A stretch of DNA of 43,641 nt from Streptomyces sp. man185 (GCA_002551355.1 NTHE01000031.1:53205-96845); one strand, 5' to 3'. Shown: positions 31,205-38,955, numbered from the stretch's first letter. Notes: a model not told the origin generated them from the letters alone. Numbers and translations: made by a program.

Positions 31205-31705
31205 CTACAGGTTGAGTACCGCCCACACTCTGCGTCCGTCGTCCGCCGTGTCTGTTCCGCACGAAACCGCTCCCAGGCTGGTCAGTTCCGGCAGCACCCC
31301 GGTTTCCGCAACTGCGAGTCCTGGCTGGTGCGACAGGGCGACGATGAGGGCCTGCCGGTTCTGGTCCGCGAGGTGCACGGACACCCGCCGTCCGCCGTCC
31401 GCGACGGCGATCCGTACCAGCAGCTTCGTCAACGCGGCCGCCGCCGCGTCGACTTCTCGGTAGCCCCACTCATGCAGCCGGTCCAGCACATGCGCGGACG
31501 CTTTCCCCGCTGACCACGGGGCGGCCTCCAGCGACCAGGCAGCGGTGCGCCGGTTCCGCACCTGCATCCTGGCCCGGGCCGTGCCCGCAATACAGGCCTC
31601 CGGGCGCGGCGGGGAGATCGGGCGTTTTGGTGGCGGTGGGGTCTTCGGCGGGTAGTCCGGGGTGTGATCCAGCACGGAGGGCTCCCAGCGTCGGCGAACA
31701 CTCAT
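31205..31705 (-). CDS. RsbW-like GHKL ATP-binding-fold protein, degenerate
   Basis: 166 residues from ATG 31705. The N-terminal ~50 residues are Pro/Arg-rich and disordered (TPDYPPKTPPPPKRPISPPR). The rest follows the RsbW/SpoIIAB-type anti-sigma fold: WSLEAAPWSAGKASAHVLDR, LHEWGYREVDAAAAALTKLL, VRIAVADGGRRVSVHLADQN, RQALIVALSHQP. The ATP-binding N-box (normally ELVTNA-V-H) reads ALTKLLVRIA here, and the G1 box (DxGxG) is not evident, so kinase activity is unlikely. Streptomyces encode many such proteins, and this one may only bind a partner. No cognate STAS antagonist is nearby. It borders the CRISPR array. Confidence 0.55.
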   Translation of the reverse strand: MSVRRRWEPSVLDHTPDYPPKTPPPPKRPISPPRPEACIAGTARARMQVRNRRTAAWSLEAAPWSAGKASAHVLDRLHEWGYREVDAAAAALTKLLVRIAVADGGRRVSVHLADQNRQALIVALSHQPGLAVAETGVLPELTSLGAVSCGTDTADDGRRVWAVLNL

Positions 31706-31819
31706 CGTAAGACGGCAGATATCTATCGCGGTCGAGGTTGAGGCAACCGACCAACAGAAAATCACTGCCCCGCAGCCGCAACGGCCGCCGCCACAACTGC
31801 TGCCCCGCTGCCCGCTTCA

Positions 31820-32219
31820 CCAGTCCCCCGCGTCGGCGGGGAAGACACTCCAGAGCGGTCGAGCTGGGCAGCGCACCCGGCGAAGAACCCCCGCGTCGGC
31901 AGGAAGGACCCGAAGCCAGATCGTCCAGGGTTGCCCGCGCGCGGAACACCGCCGCGTCGGCGGGGAGGACCGGGCGGGCGGCGGTGACGGTGCGGACGTA
32001 CAGCGGAAGCGCCCCCGCGTCCGCGGGGGTGTTCCGCTCGCCGGGATGCTGCCGAGCAGCTCACGGAGGTGCTCCCCGCCGACGCGGGGGTGTTCCGGGG
32101 GTGCCGCTCAGCCGTGACCTGCACTCCGGGTGCTCCCCGCCGACGTGGGGGTGTTCCGTGCAGCGGGCCGGTTCGGTGCTCGGTGCCATCGTGCTCCCCA
32201 CCGACGTCCATGGACTGCA
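31820..32219. CRISPR. Seven-repeat I-E-type CRISPR array with reversed halves
   Basis: 29-base repeats occur at 31820, 31881, 31942, 32004 (33 bases, hybrid), 32069, 32130 and 32191. The six spacers are 32 bases except one of 33 (31971-32003), giving the 61-base period of type I-E arrays. The right-hand repeats start GTGCTCCCCGCC and end GGGGGTGTTCCG. The left three are the reverse complement (CGGAACA... to ...GGGGAGGAC). The repeat at 32004-32036 joins two 3' halves (CGGAAGCGCCCCCGCG and CGCGGGGGTGTTCCG). The outermost repeats on both sides are degenerate at their outer, 3' halves, as terminal repeats usually are. No leader and no cas genes are present. Confidence 0.85.
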
Positions 32220-32327
32220 AGGACGCCGCTCTGCGCGCGAGCGAGGGTAGTCGCTACGCGGCCTTCCAGCGCTCTCTGGGACAGAACCCATGCGACGCGC
32301 GAGCGGAGACACCTACCCACGGCCGCG

Positions 32328-32535
32328 GACGATCGGCGAGGTGTGCGAGGTTGCCGCCTTTGCCGCAGCCTAGGTCGAGGACGTTGGCTCCCGGGGTGAT
32401 GTTCAGGATTGCGGTGCCGGGGCCGTGGTCGGGGTACTGGGTCCAGTTGAACCAGGTGGTCTCACCTGCTGCGTTCACTGGGCGCCGTTTCGGCTTTTGC
32501 TTGGAGTATGTGTCCCACGCCGCGGTTTCGGTCAC
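32328..32535 (-). pseudogene. SAM-dependent methyltransferase, N-terminal fragment
   Basis: From GTG 32535 (CGGAG about 6-7 bases upstream) the frame reads VTETAAWDTYSKQKPKRRPV, NAAGETTWFNWTQYPDHGPG, then the SAM-binding motif I ANVLDLGCGKGGNLAHLA. Similarity stops at about 32328, just after the E/DxGxGxG loop, and the next ~25 codons to 32254 look random. The remaining two thirds of a class I methyltransferase are gone. The break lies about 110 bases from the last CRISPR repeat, so the same rearrangement may have removed it. Confidence 0.65.
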
Positions 32536-32598
32536 TGATGCTCCGTTCCTGGGGGCCAGCCGCCCGAGGGACTCTGGGCGGCTGGCTGAGGGGGGTTG

Positions 32599-33013
32599 CT
32601 ACTTTGTGCCGCTGTTCGGGCTGTTGCTGCAGCCGGCGTGGCACTGGCTGCAGTTGCCCATCTTGGCTGTGTCGGGCCACAGGTCGTGGTCGATTCGGTA
32701 TCCCGCCGCGGTGATCGCGTCGAGCGTGCGCGTCCGGACGGTTGCGCTGGCCTCTTCGGTCTCGGGGTTCGGGGGTGGGGACGTGGTGGATGAACCGGCT
32801 GGCGACGCGTTCGCAGAACTCGGCGTAGTCGACGGTGTGGAGGATGAAGGTGTGCCAGCCGGCGTCGACCGCCTTGCTGGGGGAGAGCTCGGCCCCGGGC
32901 AGTGCGGCGCTGGCGGCGAGGAGCGCGGCGGCCTGGCCGATGATGCGGCGCGTGGTGGGCAGGTCGGTGTCGGGGTGGTCCTTGGTGACGCGGGTGGCGA
33001 GCCGCTTCATCAC
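32599..33013 (-). pseudogene. Streptomyces glycine-rich-domain-type protein, frameshifted
   Basis: Starts at GTG 33013 (GGAGA about 8 bases upstream): VMKRLATRVTKDHPDTDLPT, TRRIIGQAAALLAASAALPG, AVDAGWHTFILHTVDYAEFC, ERVASRFIHHVPTPEP. After a C-rich run near 32780 the signal moves one frame and continues ETEEASATVRTRTLDAITAA, GYRIDHDLWPDTAKMGNCSQ, CHAGCSNSPNSGTK to TAG at 32599. The DAGWHTFILHTxDYAxFC and CxxCHAGC blocks match a small protein family I know from Streptomyces beside WhiJ-like regulators and methyltransferases. One base would restore a ~138-residue protein. It is divergent from the DUF6879 locus across the first operator-like palindrome. Confidence 0.65.
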
Positions 33014-33078
33014 CTTGGGGGTCTCCTGTAGCGCGGAGGGCGGCTATCCAGGGGCGACGCACTTCTGGCAGCGGTCAG

Positions 33079-33094
33079 TGCGCAATCTTGCGCA
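33079..33094. promoter_or_regulatory. Candidate operator, copy 1
   Basis: TGCGCAATCTTGCGCA is a perfect palindrome with 7-bp arms and a TC centre, in the gap between the genes at 33013 (reverse) and 33161 (forward). GCG(C/T)AATCTTGCGCAACCG recurs once, before the gene at 34828. Confidence 0.7.
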
Positions 33095-33160
33095 ACCGGC
33101 CCCCGTGGTTGCCGCGTCGCCTGCATGCTGGTGCCTCACCTGCGAGAACGGAGCCCCGTT

Positions 33161-33364
33161 GTGACGCTCAGGTTCATTGGCACCACCTCAGAGCACGGGA
33201 ACTGCCCCACCCTTTACGAGGTCGTCGAGACCGGTGACATCGTGGTCCAGGGTGACCGGCTCACCAACCCCGAGGACCTGGCGCAGCTGCGGGACGTCGG
33301 GGAGCACGAGACGTTCGTCGTCATCCCCCGCGAACTGCTGACCCGCTTCGCCCCGAAGGAGTAG
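33161..33364 (+). CDS. Small protein of the DUF6879/WhiJ-type locus
   Basis: 67 residues from GTG 33161 (CGGAG about 8 bases upstream): VTLRFIGTTSEHGNCPTLYE, VVETGDIVVQGDRLTNPEDL, AQLRDVGEHETFVVIPRELL. Short beta-rich proteins of this type commonly precede a DUF6879 gene and a WhiJ-like regulator in Streptomyces. It ends 3 bases before the DUF6879 start. Its biochemical role is unknown. By locus analogy it may be the effector-side partner of the regulator. Confidence 0.65.
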   Translation: MTLRFIGTTSEHGNCPTLYEVVETGDIVVQGDRLTNPEDLAQLRDVGEHETFVVIPRELLTRFAPKE

Positions 33365-33367
33365 CCC

Positions 33368-33901
33368 GTGCCACTGGTCCCCTTCGAGGAGATCACCCAT
33401 GTGTTCAGCGAGTTCGAGCACACCGCGTTCCGCCTGGAGACCCGGCGCGAGTACGCCACGGACCGAGCAGGGGAACGGTTCCAGGCGTTCCAGCGCGGTA
33501 TCGACCCCCGCCCGGAGCCAGAGCACCCGTGGAACGTCAACGTGCGGGACAAGGCCGCACAGGGCGCCCGCTTCTCCCGGATCCGGATCGTCGACGAACC
33601 ACCTACCGACGGGCAGCTGTTCCTCATGGCGACCGCGGCCGGGAACGTCGCCGCCGGCGAGGACATCCGTGTCATCAGCCGGGCCGTCGCTGACTCGGTG
33701 GGCCTGCCCGATCACGACTTCTGGCTGTTCGACTCCCGGGTCTTGGTCCGCATGCACATCGACGACACCGACACCACCATCGGCGTCGAGGTCATCGAGG
33801 ACCCTGCCGCGGTGCTGGCCGCCTGCCGGGCCCGGGACACGTCCTGGGCGCTGGCTGTGCCGACGGCGCAGGTGTGGGCGCAGGTACGCCCCTCGGTGTG
33901 A
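33368..33901 (+). CDS. DUF6879 family protein
   Basis: 177 residues from GTG 33368. FEEITHVFSEFEHTAFRLET, RREYATDRAGERFQAFQRGI, DKAAQGARFSRIRIVDEPPT, DHDFWLFDSRVLVRMHIDD, VLAACRARDTSWAL follow the DUF6879 pattern (F-E-H-T-A-FRLExRxxY and DFWLFD). Members occur almost always beside WhiJ-type XRE/DUF5753 regulators in Streptomyces, where the pair affects development or acts like a toxin-antitoxin unit. Its stop overlaps the regulator start (GTGA), so the two are translationally coupled. Molecular function is not established. Confidence 0.85.
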   Translation: MPLVPFEEITHVFSEFEHTAFRLETRREYATDRAGERFQAFQRGIDPRPEPEHPWNVNVRDKAAQGARFSRIRIVDEPPTDGQLFLMATAAGNVAAGEDIRVISRAVADSVGLPDHDFWLFDSRVLVRMHIDDTDTTIGVEVIEDPAAVLAACRARDTSWALAVPTAQVWAQVRPSV

Positions 33902-34740
33902 GCACCGACTTCCAGAGCGCGAGGGAGGCCCTCGGTGCGCGGCTGAACGAGCTGCGCACCGAGGCCGGGCTTAACGGCCGCGGCTTCGCCCAGCTCCTCG
34001 GGTGGCAGCCGTCGACGGTGTCCCGGCTCCAGAACGGCAGACAGACCGCCACTCCCGAAGACCTCCAGGCGTGGGCTACAGCCTGCGGGCGCCCCGAAAC
34101 CGCCCCGGATCTCCTTGGCCGGCTGCGGGTGCTGGAATCCCGCCAACGGCACTGGCGTAAGCAGCTCGCCGCGGGCCACGCTCCGGTGCAGGACCGGTAC
34201 GTCGTCGAGTACCGGCAGACGACCGTCCTGCGGGGCTATGAGGCGACGGTGATCCCCGGGCTGTTCCAGACCCCGGACTACGCCCGGCACCTGCTGATGG
34301 CGCACGCCGACATGGTCCAGACGCCCCGGGACACCGAAGCCGCTGTTGCGTCCCGGATGCGGCGCCAAGAGGTGCTGTACGCGGCGGGGAAGCTGTTTAG
34401 GGTGCTGGTGTGGGAAGGGGCTCTGCACGCCCTGGTGTGCCCCCGGGACGTCATGGCCGGGCAGTTGGACCGGCTGGTCGGGCTGATCGGGATGAGTACC
34501 GTGGAGTTCGGTATTGTCCCGCTCGGCGCCCCGATGCGCCTGACTCCGAAGCACGGGTTCTGGATCTTCGATGAGTCCCGGGTGGTCGTCGAGACGATCA
34601 ACACCGAGTTGTCGTTCGACACGGCCGTCGACCTCGACATGTATGGCAGGACGTGGGACGGGCTGAACGAGTCGGCCGTCTACGGAGCGAGAGCACACCG
34701 GATCATCGCCCGCGCCCGGCACCTGGTCGTCCCGTCCTGA
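33898..34740 (+). CDS. WhiJ-like XRE regulator with DUF5753 domain
   Basis: 280 residues from GTG 33898, coupled to the DUF6879 gene. The HTH (LGARLNELRTEAGLNGRGFA, QLLGWQPSTVSRLQNGRQTA) is at about residues 10-50. The DUF5753 (Scr1-type antitoxin-like) domain spans about 95-275: YRQTTVLRGYEATVIPGLFQ, TPDYARHLLMAHADM, RMRRQEVLYAAGKLFRVLVW, QLDRLVGLIGMSTVEFGIVP, GFWIFDESRVVVETINTELS, WDGLNESAVYGARAHRIIAR. These regulators repress genes next to them and are relieved by their small partner. The repeated GCGYAATCTTGCGCAACCG motif on both sides of the three-gene unit is the likely binding site. Confidence 0.9.
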   Translation: MSTDFQSAREALGARLNELRTEAGLNGRGFAQLLGWQPSTVSRLQNGRQTATPEDLQAWATACGRPETAPDLLGRLRVLESRQRHWRKQLAAGHAPVQDRYVVEYRQTTVLRGYEATVIPGLFQTPDYARHLLMAHADMVQTPRDTEAAVASRMRRQEVLYAAGKLFRVLVWEGALHALVCPRDVMAGQLDRLVGLIGMSTVEFGIVPLGAPMRLTPKHGFWIFDESRVVVETINTELSFDTAVDLDMYGRTWDGLNESAVYGARAHRIIARARHLVVPS

Positions 34741-34768
34741 GCAATCCGTCCCAACACTCCTGCGGGGT

Positions 34769-34784
34769 CGCGTAATCTTGCGCA
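34769..34784. promoter_or_regulatory. Candidate operator, copy 2
   Basis: CGCGTAATCTTGCGCA repeats the 33079 palindrome with one change in the shared core and runs on into the same AACCG. It lies about 45 bases before the start at 34828. Confidence 0.6.
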
Positions 34785-34827
34785 ACCGCCAGGACCTCCC
34801 TGCGCTGCGGCTCGTACGGTCTTGGGC

Positions 34828-35139
34828 ATGATCACACCATTGAGCACAGCAGCGCCCGCGCCGTTCGGCTGGTGCCACTGGCACAAAGGCCCCTCGGGGA
34901 CTGCCGTCATGGTCGACATCGTTGAGCAGAATTCGGGCCCCGGGGCGGCTCTGTACGCGTGTGCCCCGTGCCGGGAGCAGCGGGGCCTGACCCCTGTTGT
35001 CGAGCAGGCCCACGAAGTGGCCTACCGGGACTACCTGATCCACACCACGGACTGCGCCGGCTGCAGCCGCCTCGGCCGCTGCGACGTCGGCGGCCGGCTC
35101 CGCGACATCTACCAGAAAGCCCTAGACGGGGCAGCCTGA
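34828..35139 (+). CDS. Small Cys/His-rich hypothetical protein
   Basis: 103 residues from ATG 34828 (a TTG two codons earlier is possible). FGWCHWHKGPSGTAVMVDIV, EQNSGPGAALYACAPCREQR, YRDYLIHTTDCAGCSRLGRC contain C-x-W-H, C-x-x-C and C-x-x-C...C motifs consistent with one or two zinc sites. It carries copy 2 of the operator-like motif upstream and so probably belongs to the WhiJ-type regulator's targets. Proteins of this size with CHWHKGPSGT are familiar as accessory members of such loci. Function unknown. Confidence 0.65.
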   Translation: MITPLSTAAPAPFGWCHWHKGPSGTAVMVDIVEQNSGPGAALYACAPCREQRGLTPVVEQAHEVAYRDYLIHTTDCAGCSRLGRCDVGGRLRDIYQKALDGAA

Positions 35140-35326
35140 CAGCATGGCAAAGGGTCGCGACCGCGCGCGGCGTTGAGGGCCCGGGACAGACTCCAGTGTG
35201 GTCGTACTCGGACAACCCGGTCCGGTGGTGCCGCGGGTTCGATCAGGCGCAGACGCATCTGTGGAGTCAGGGCACCGAACGTACCCGGCGAACACCCGGC
35301 CAGGGATCGAAGGGACCACACTCGGC

Positions 35327-35416
35327 GGGCCCACCTCCGCTCGCGCGGAGAGCACTGGGAGCTCCGCAGCCACGAGCAGGTGATCTGCGGCTCACCTCCG
35401 CTTTCTCCGTTCCCAG
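35327..35416 (-). CRISPR. CRISPR relic: one repeat, one spacer, half a repeat
   Basis: On the reverse strand a 29-base repeat (begins GTGCTCTCCGCGCGAG, ends CGGAGGTGGGCCC) lies at 35327-35355. A 32-base spacer (35356-35387) and a second copy offset by exactly 61 bases follow, of which only the 3' half (AGCGGAGGTGAGCCG, 35388-35402) is intact. The other half is replaced by sequence leading into the ISAzo13 wreck. The repeat differs clearly from the array at 31.8-32.2 kb. Confidence 0.5.
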
Positions 35417-35506
35417 CATGGTGCGTCCGTTGCGGCGAAGGGTGCGTAGGGTCGTGCGTACCCGCGCCACCGCGTTCGCTTTCTCCCAGGCCGTTCGGCG
35501 GCGGGC

Positions 35507-36445
35507 CTCAAGGCCGGTCTCGGCGGCGAGGTCGGCGAGCTGGGTCTTCCAGCCCCGGGTGCGGTAGCCGTTGGAGCCGCCACCGTCGGCTGTGATCAGC
35601 AGTCGGCGGGCGCCGGGGTAGTCGTGCCGGCCGACCGCCTGCCACCAGCGGCGGATCGAGGCGACGGCGAACGCCGCCGTGTCGTGATCGGTGCCGATGC
35701 TGACCCAGCCGGTGTTCGCCGTCATGTCGTAGATTCCGTAGGGAATCGCCTTGGCGGCCTGGCCGGGGAAGTCGTGGGTCTTGACCCTCACGGGCTGTCC
35801 TGCGGGCTGCCCTTCGTGCCCGGCGTTCCTGTAGTCGCCGATCAGCTCCTTCTTCTTGCTGTCCACGCTGATCACCGGGTCACCGGCGTCCCTGTGGTCT
35901 CGTGCCTGCTCGCTGAGGTAGCGGAACTGGGCATCCCTGTCGGGGTGCTGGGCACCTTAGATGGCCTTGGCATTGGCCTGCAGGCTGAAGCCCTCCTCCC
36001 GCAGCAGGCCGGCGACAGTGTCGGCGGAGACCCGGTGCCCCTGGCGGGTGAGCTCCGCCGCCAGCTTCCGGGTCGACTTCGTCGTCCAGCGCAGCGGCGA
36101 CATCGGGTCGCCCCGCTCGTCGGGCTCGACCAGCGCCAGCAGTGCCGGCCGCAGCCCAGAGTCCAGCTCGGCCGCCTTCTTCCGCCCTCCGCCGAAATGG
36201 CGCACCCGCCCCAACGGGGCCTGAACGGAGTCCAGTTCAGCCGCCCCACGCGAGACCGTGGCCTCCCGGACCCCGGCTGCAGCGGCGACGATCCTGATGC
36301 CGCCATGCCCCGGCGGCAGTGCTTCCGCCCCTATGGCCAGCCGACGCTGACGCTCATCCAGATGCGGCAACAGCACCTGGAACTTCGCCGCCAGAACGGC
36401 CTCGATCCTCTCCGGTCTCCCCCATACCAGACCAACGAGCCCCAT
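35507..36445 (-). pseudogene. ISAzo13-family transposase, nonsense and truncated
   Basis: From about 36445 the frame reads ERIEAVLAAKFQVLLPHLDE, RQRRLAIGAEA, IVAAAAGVREATVSRGAAEL, GGGRKKAAELDSGLRPALLA, LVEPDERGDPMSPLRWTTKS, RQGHRVSADTVAGLLREEGF. It meets TAA at 35957-35959, then continues in the same frame: GAQHPDRDAQFRYLSEQARD, VISVDSKKKELIGDYRNAGH, HDFPGQAAKAIPYGIYDMTA, NTGWVSIGTDHDTAAFAVAS, RRLLITADGGGSNGYRTRGW. These are ISAzo13 landmarks. The last ~80 residues, with the final catalytic region, are missing beyond 35506, where unrelated sequence begins. It is dead twice over: an internal stop and a lost C-terminus. Confidence 0.85.
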
Positions 36446-36545
36446 AGCTGGAAACCACGAGTTGTTTCCCGGCAAGCCCTTAAGGCCGGTGCGACATCAC
36501 GTGTTCAACCTCGCTGGGTAGGGAGACAGCGGAGCGCCGGAGCAA

Positions 36546-37220
36546 TCAGGGCTGCTCCTCCGCGTCGGCCGTCCTGAGGAGGTCGAAGGCGTGGCGTCGG
36601 TGTTCTGCGAAAAGCAGGAGGGCGCGCTCGGTGTCGCGCGCTTCGAGCACGGTAGCCAGTTCTCTGTGTTCGGTTTCGATGTGTTGCGCATAGTTACTGC
36701 GGTTCAGCTCTACTCGCATCAGCAGGAATAGGTGTACCTGGGAGCGGATCGCCTGCCATGCCCTCTCCAGGCGGCTGTGGTGTGCGGCAGCGTAGACGGC
36801 GTCGTGGAACGCTAGGTCCAGTCTCACGATCGCATGCTCGTCCTCAGCGCGGCTCATCCGGTCCACTGTTCTCCGGATGGCGGCGTGGTCCTCCTCCGAG
36901 GCGTGCTCCGCTAGGCGCTCGACGGCCAGTTGCTCCAAGGCACCACGAAGGCTGTTCAGTTCCTCGGCGTCCTGTGCGGACAGGGTGGTCACGGTGGTCC
37001 CACGGTGCCATTGGCTCTGGACGAGACCTTCGCGCTCCAGCCTCAGTAGTGCTTCACGCACCGGGCCACGGCTGACCTGGAGGGCCGTGGCCAGCTCGAC
37101 CTCACGCAGTTGCGCCCCAGGTGCGTATACGCCGGTGAAGATCGCGTCCCGGACCCGGTCTGCGACCTCGTTCGCCATGCCGCGGCGACGGGCGGGCTCG
37201 ACGCCGCTCTCGTTGCTCAC
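36546..37220 (-). CDS. GntR-family regulator, FadR/FCD subgroup
   Basis: 224 residues from GTG 37220 (AGGAG about 8 bases upstream; the frame is open to 37292). N-terminal GntR winged helix: ADRVRDAIFTGVYAPGAQLR, EVELATALQVSRGPVREALL, RLEREGLVQSQWHRGTTVTT. The FCD all-helical ligand domain follows, with metal/ligand histidines: LRGALEQLAVERLAEHASEE, RLDLAFHDAVYAAAHHSRLE, MRVELNRSNYAQHIETEHRE (D-x-x-F-H, H-x-x-I-x-x-E-H). It is divergent from a VOC-nitrilase operon, with ATGTTAACAT between, so it is probably the repressor of that pathway. The effector is probably a small carboxylate. Confidence 0.88.
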   Translation of the reverse strand: MSNESGVEPARRRGMANEVADRVRDAIFTGVYAPGAQLREVELATALQVSRGPVREALLRLEREGLVQSQWHRGTTVTTLSAQDAEELNSLRGALEQLAVERLAEHASEEDHAAIRRTVDRMSRAEDEHAIVRLDLAFHDAVYAAAHHSRLERAWQAIRSQVHLFLLMRVELNRSNYAQHIETEHRELATVLEARDTERALLLFAEHRRHAFDLLRTADAEEQP

Positions 37221-37249
37221 TTCGCCACTCCTCGGTTCCTGATGTAAGG

Positions 37250-37259
37250 ATGTTAACAT
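37250..37259. promoter_or_regulatory. Candidate GntR/FCD operator
   Basis: ATGTTAACAT, a perfect 10-bp palindrome, lies 30 bases upstream of the regulator's GTG and 54 before the VOC start, in an AT-rich patch of otherwise GC-rich DNA. Confidence 0.6.
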
Positions 37260-37312
37260 TAGATCATCAATCGATGGTGGCATCGATACCAAACCGGAAG
37301 ACAGGCAGCATC

Positions 37313-37741
37313 ATGCCCCTGCGCGAAACATCAATCCCACCATTCCACCTGGCTGTGCCCGTCGACGACTTGACCACAGCTCGTCGCTTCTACGGTGAAG
37401 TCTTGGGCTGCCCACAGGGCCGTAGTTCCAACACATGGATCGACTGGAACTTCCGAGGCCACCAACTCGTGACGCACCTGGCACCCCGCAACAAGTCGGC
37501 TCACAATCCGGTCGACGGCCACGACGTGCCCGTCCCACACTTCGGTCTCGTCCTGTCCATCTCCGACTTCCACCCCCTCGCCGAGCGCCTTCGCGCGGCG
37601 GGTACCACGTTTGTCATCGAGCCCTACCTGCGCTTCGAAGGACAACCTGGTGAGCAGTGGACCATGTTCCTCAAGGACCCTGCGGGAAACGCCCTGGAGT
37701 TTAAGGCGTTCGCCGACGCCTCACAGATCTTCGCACTCTGA
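37313..37741 (+). CDS. VOC-superfamily protein (glyoxalase/dioxygenase fold)
   Basis: 142 residues from ATG 37313. FHLAVPVDDLTTARRFYGEV, LGCPQGRSSNTWIDWNFRGH, QLVTHLAP is the first beta-alpha-beta-beta-beta module, with His in FHLAVPVDD as a metal ligand. VPHFGLVLSISDFHPLAERL, RAAGTTFVIEPYLRFEGQPG, EQWTMFLKDPAGNALEFKAF is the second, with H in PHFG and E in LEFK as further ligands. His/His/Glu on this scaffold fits a metal enzyme such as a glyoxalase-like or ring-cleavage protein. It precedes a nitrilase gene by about 107 bases on the same strand and may act on a product or substrate of the same pathway. Confidence 0.82.
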   Translation: MPLRETSIPPFHLAVPVDDLTTARRFYGEVLGCPQGRSSNTWIDWNFRGHQLVTHLAPRNKSAHNPVDGHDVPVPHFGLVLSISDFHPLAERLRAAGTTFVIEPYLRFEGQPGEQWTMFLKDPAGNALEFKAFADASQIFAL

Positions 37742-37848
37742 CGGCACCGCTGCAGGACCCGCCCGAGTCGATAGTCCACCTGAACCCGCCATCCGATGAG
37801 CCTTCCGCGGCTCCCCCGCAACCCGAGAACGACCCAGGAGACGATGAA

Positions 37849-38790
37849 ATGCGTGTTGCTGCCGCACAAGCCCGACCGTACTGGCTCGATCCGAAGGCGA
37901 CGACCCAGAAGGTCCTCACGTGGCTGGAGAATGCAGCCGCTGAAGGCGTCCAGTTGATCGCCTTCCCTGAGACCTTCCTATCCGGCTACCCGTCCTGGCT
38001 AGAGCACACAGGCGGCGCCCGCTTCAATGACACCGGGCAAAAGCGTGCCTATGCGGCTTACCTGCAGGCCGCAGTCGAGCTCGAAGGCCCGGAACTCGCG
38101 CAAATCACTCAAGCGGCACGGGACCTGGGCATCTTCGTGTACCTCGGGGTGACGGAACGAGGCGTGGACACCGCCCGAGGAACCGTGTTCTGCACACTTG
38201 TCGCCATCGACCCCGGCAGAGGCGTCATCAGTGCCCACCGCAAACTCATGCCGACCCACGAAGAGCGATTGGTTTGGGGCATCGGAGACGGCAACGGGCT
38301 GCGCGTGCACCAAGTGGGCCCTGTCCGAGTGGGAGGCCTGAACTGCTGGGAGAACTGGATGCCCCAAGCGCGACACGCCTTGTACTCACAGGGCGAGGAA
38401 CTACACATCAGTGTCTGGCCGGGCAATCCCCACAACACTGCCGACAACAGCACCTGCTTTATCGCCCGCGAGGGCAGAATGTTCCACCTCGCAGCCAATG
38501 GCCTGCTTTCTCTGGCCGACGTCCCCACCGATTTCCCGCTACGCGCCGAACTGGAGCAGGCCGGTGTGACCGACTACTGTCGCGGCGGCTCGGCAGTCGC
38601 GGGGCCTGACGGCACCTGGATCGTGGAGCCGGTTGTGGACGAAGAGCGCCTGGTAATCGCCGATTTGGACATCGCCCGTGTTCGGGAGGAGCGTCAGAAT
38701 TTCGACCCCGTCGGCCACTACAGCCGACCGGATGTTTTCGCCGTAGAGGTGGATCGTCAGCGTCGAGCCGCTTCGCTTTTTCGGGACTAA
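37849..38790 (+). CDS. Nitrilase (carbon-nitrogen hydrolase family)
   Basis: 313 residues, typical length. Hydrolyses a nitrile to the carboxylic acid and ammonia through a thioimidate. The catalytic triad is complete: Glu41 in FPETFLSGYP, Lys132 in AHRKLMPTHEERLVWG, Cys166 in GGLNCWENWMP. NCWENxMP and HRKLxPTxxERxxWG are specific to true nitrilases (branch 1) rather than amidases. GNPHNTADNSTCFIAREGRM and a C-terminal DxxVxFDPVGHYSRPD-like stretch (QNFDPVGHYSRPDVFAVEVD) also match. The substrate (aliphatic, aryl or arylacetonitrile) cannot be told from the sequence. With the VOC gene and the divergent FCD regulator it makes a compact inducible nitrile-use cassette. Confidence 0.93.
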   Translation: MRVAAAQARPYWLDPKATTQKVLTWLENAAAEGVQLIAFPETFLSGYPSWLEHTGGARFNDTGQKRAYAAYLQAAVELEGPELAQITQAARDLGIFVYLGVTERGVDTARGTVFCTLVAIDPGRGVISAHRKLMPTHEERLVWGIGDGNGLRVHQVGPVRVGGLNCWENWMPQARHALYSQGEELHISVWPGNPHNTADNSTCFIAREGRMFHLAANGLLSLADVPTDFPLRAELEQAGVTDYCRGGSAVAGPDGTWIVEPVVDEERLVIADLDIARVREERQNFDPVGHYSRPDVFAVEVDRQRRAASLFRD

Positions 38791-38955
38791 ATCGGTCGTG
38801 GTGCCAGGCGTAGGCGTTTCGTAGGGCCGTCCCCGTCGATCGACGAGTTGGCAAGTGCTGACGCGTGAGTTAAGCCTTAAGAGGCCGTCACACGATCTTG
38901 TTGATGTGGGCTGGTTGGGCGTTACCGGTGTGACGATTCGGCCGTTCGTGATGGT

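Noticed and set aside
32254..32327. C-terminal 25 codons of the truncated methyltransferase frame as true protein
   Set aside because: The sequence after LAHLA no longer resembles methyltransferases and is probably read-through into rearranged DNA.
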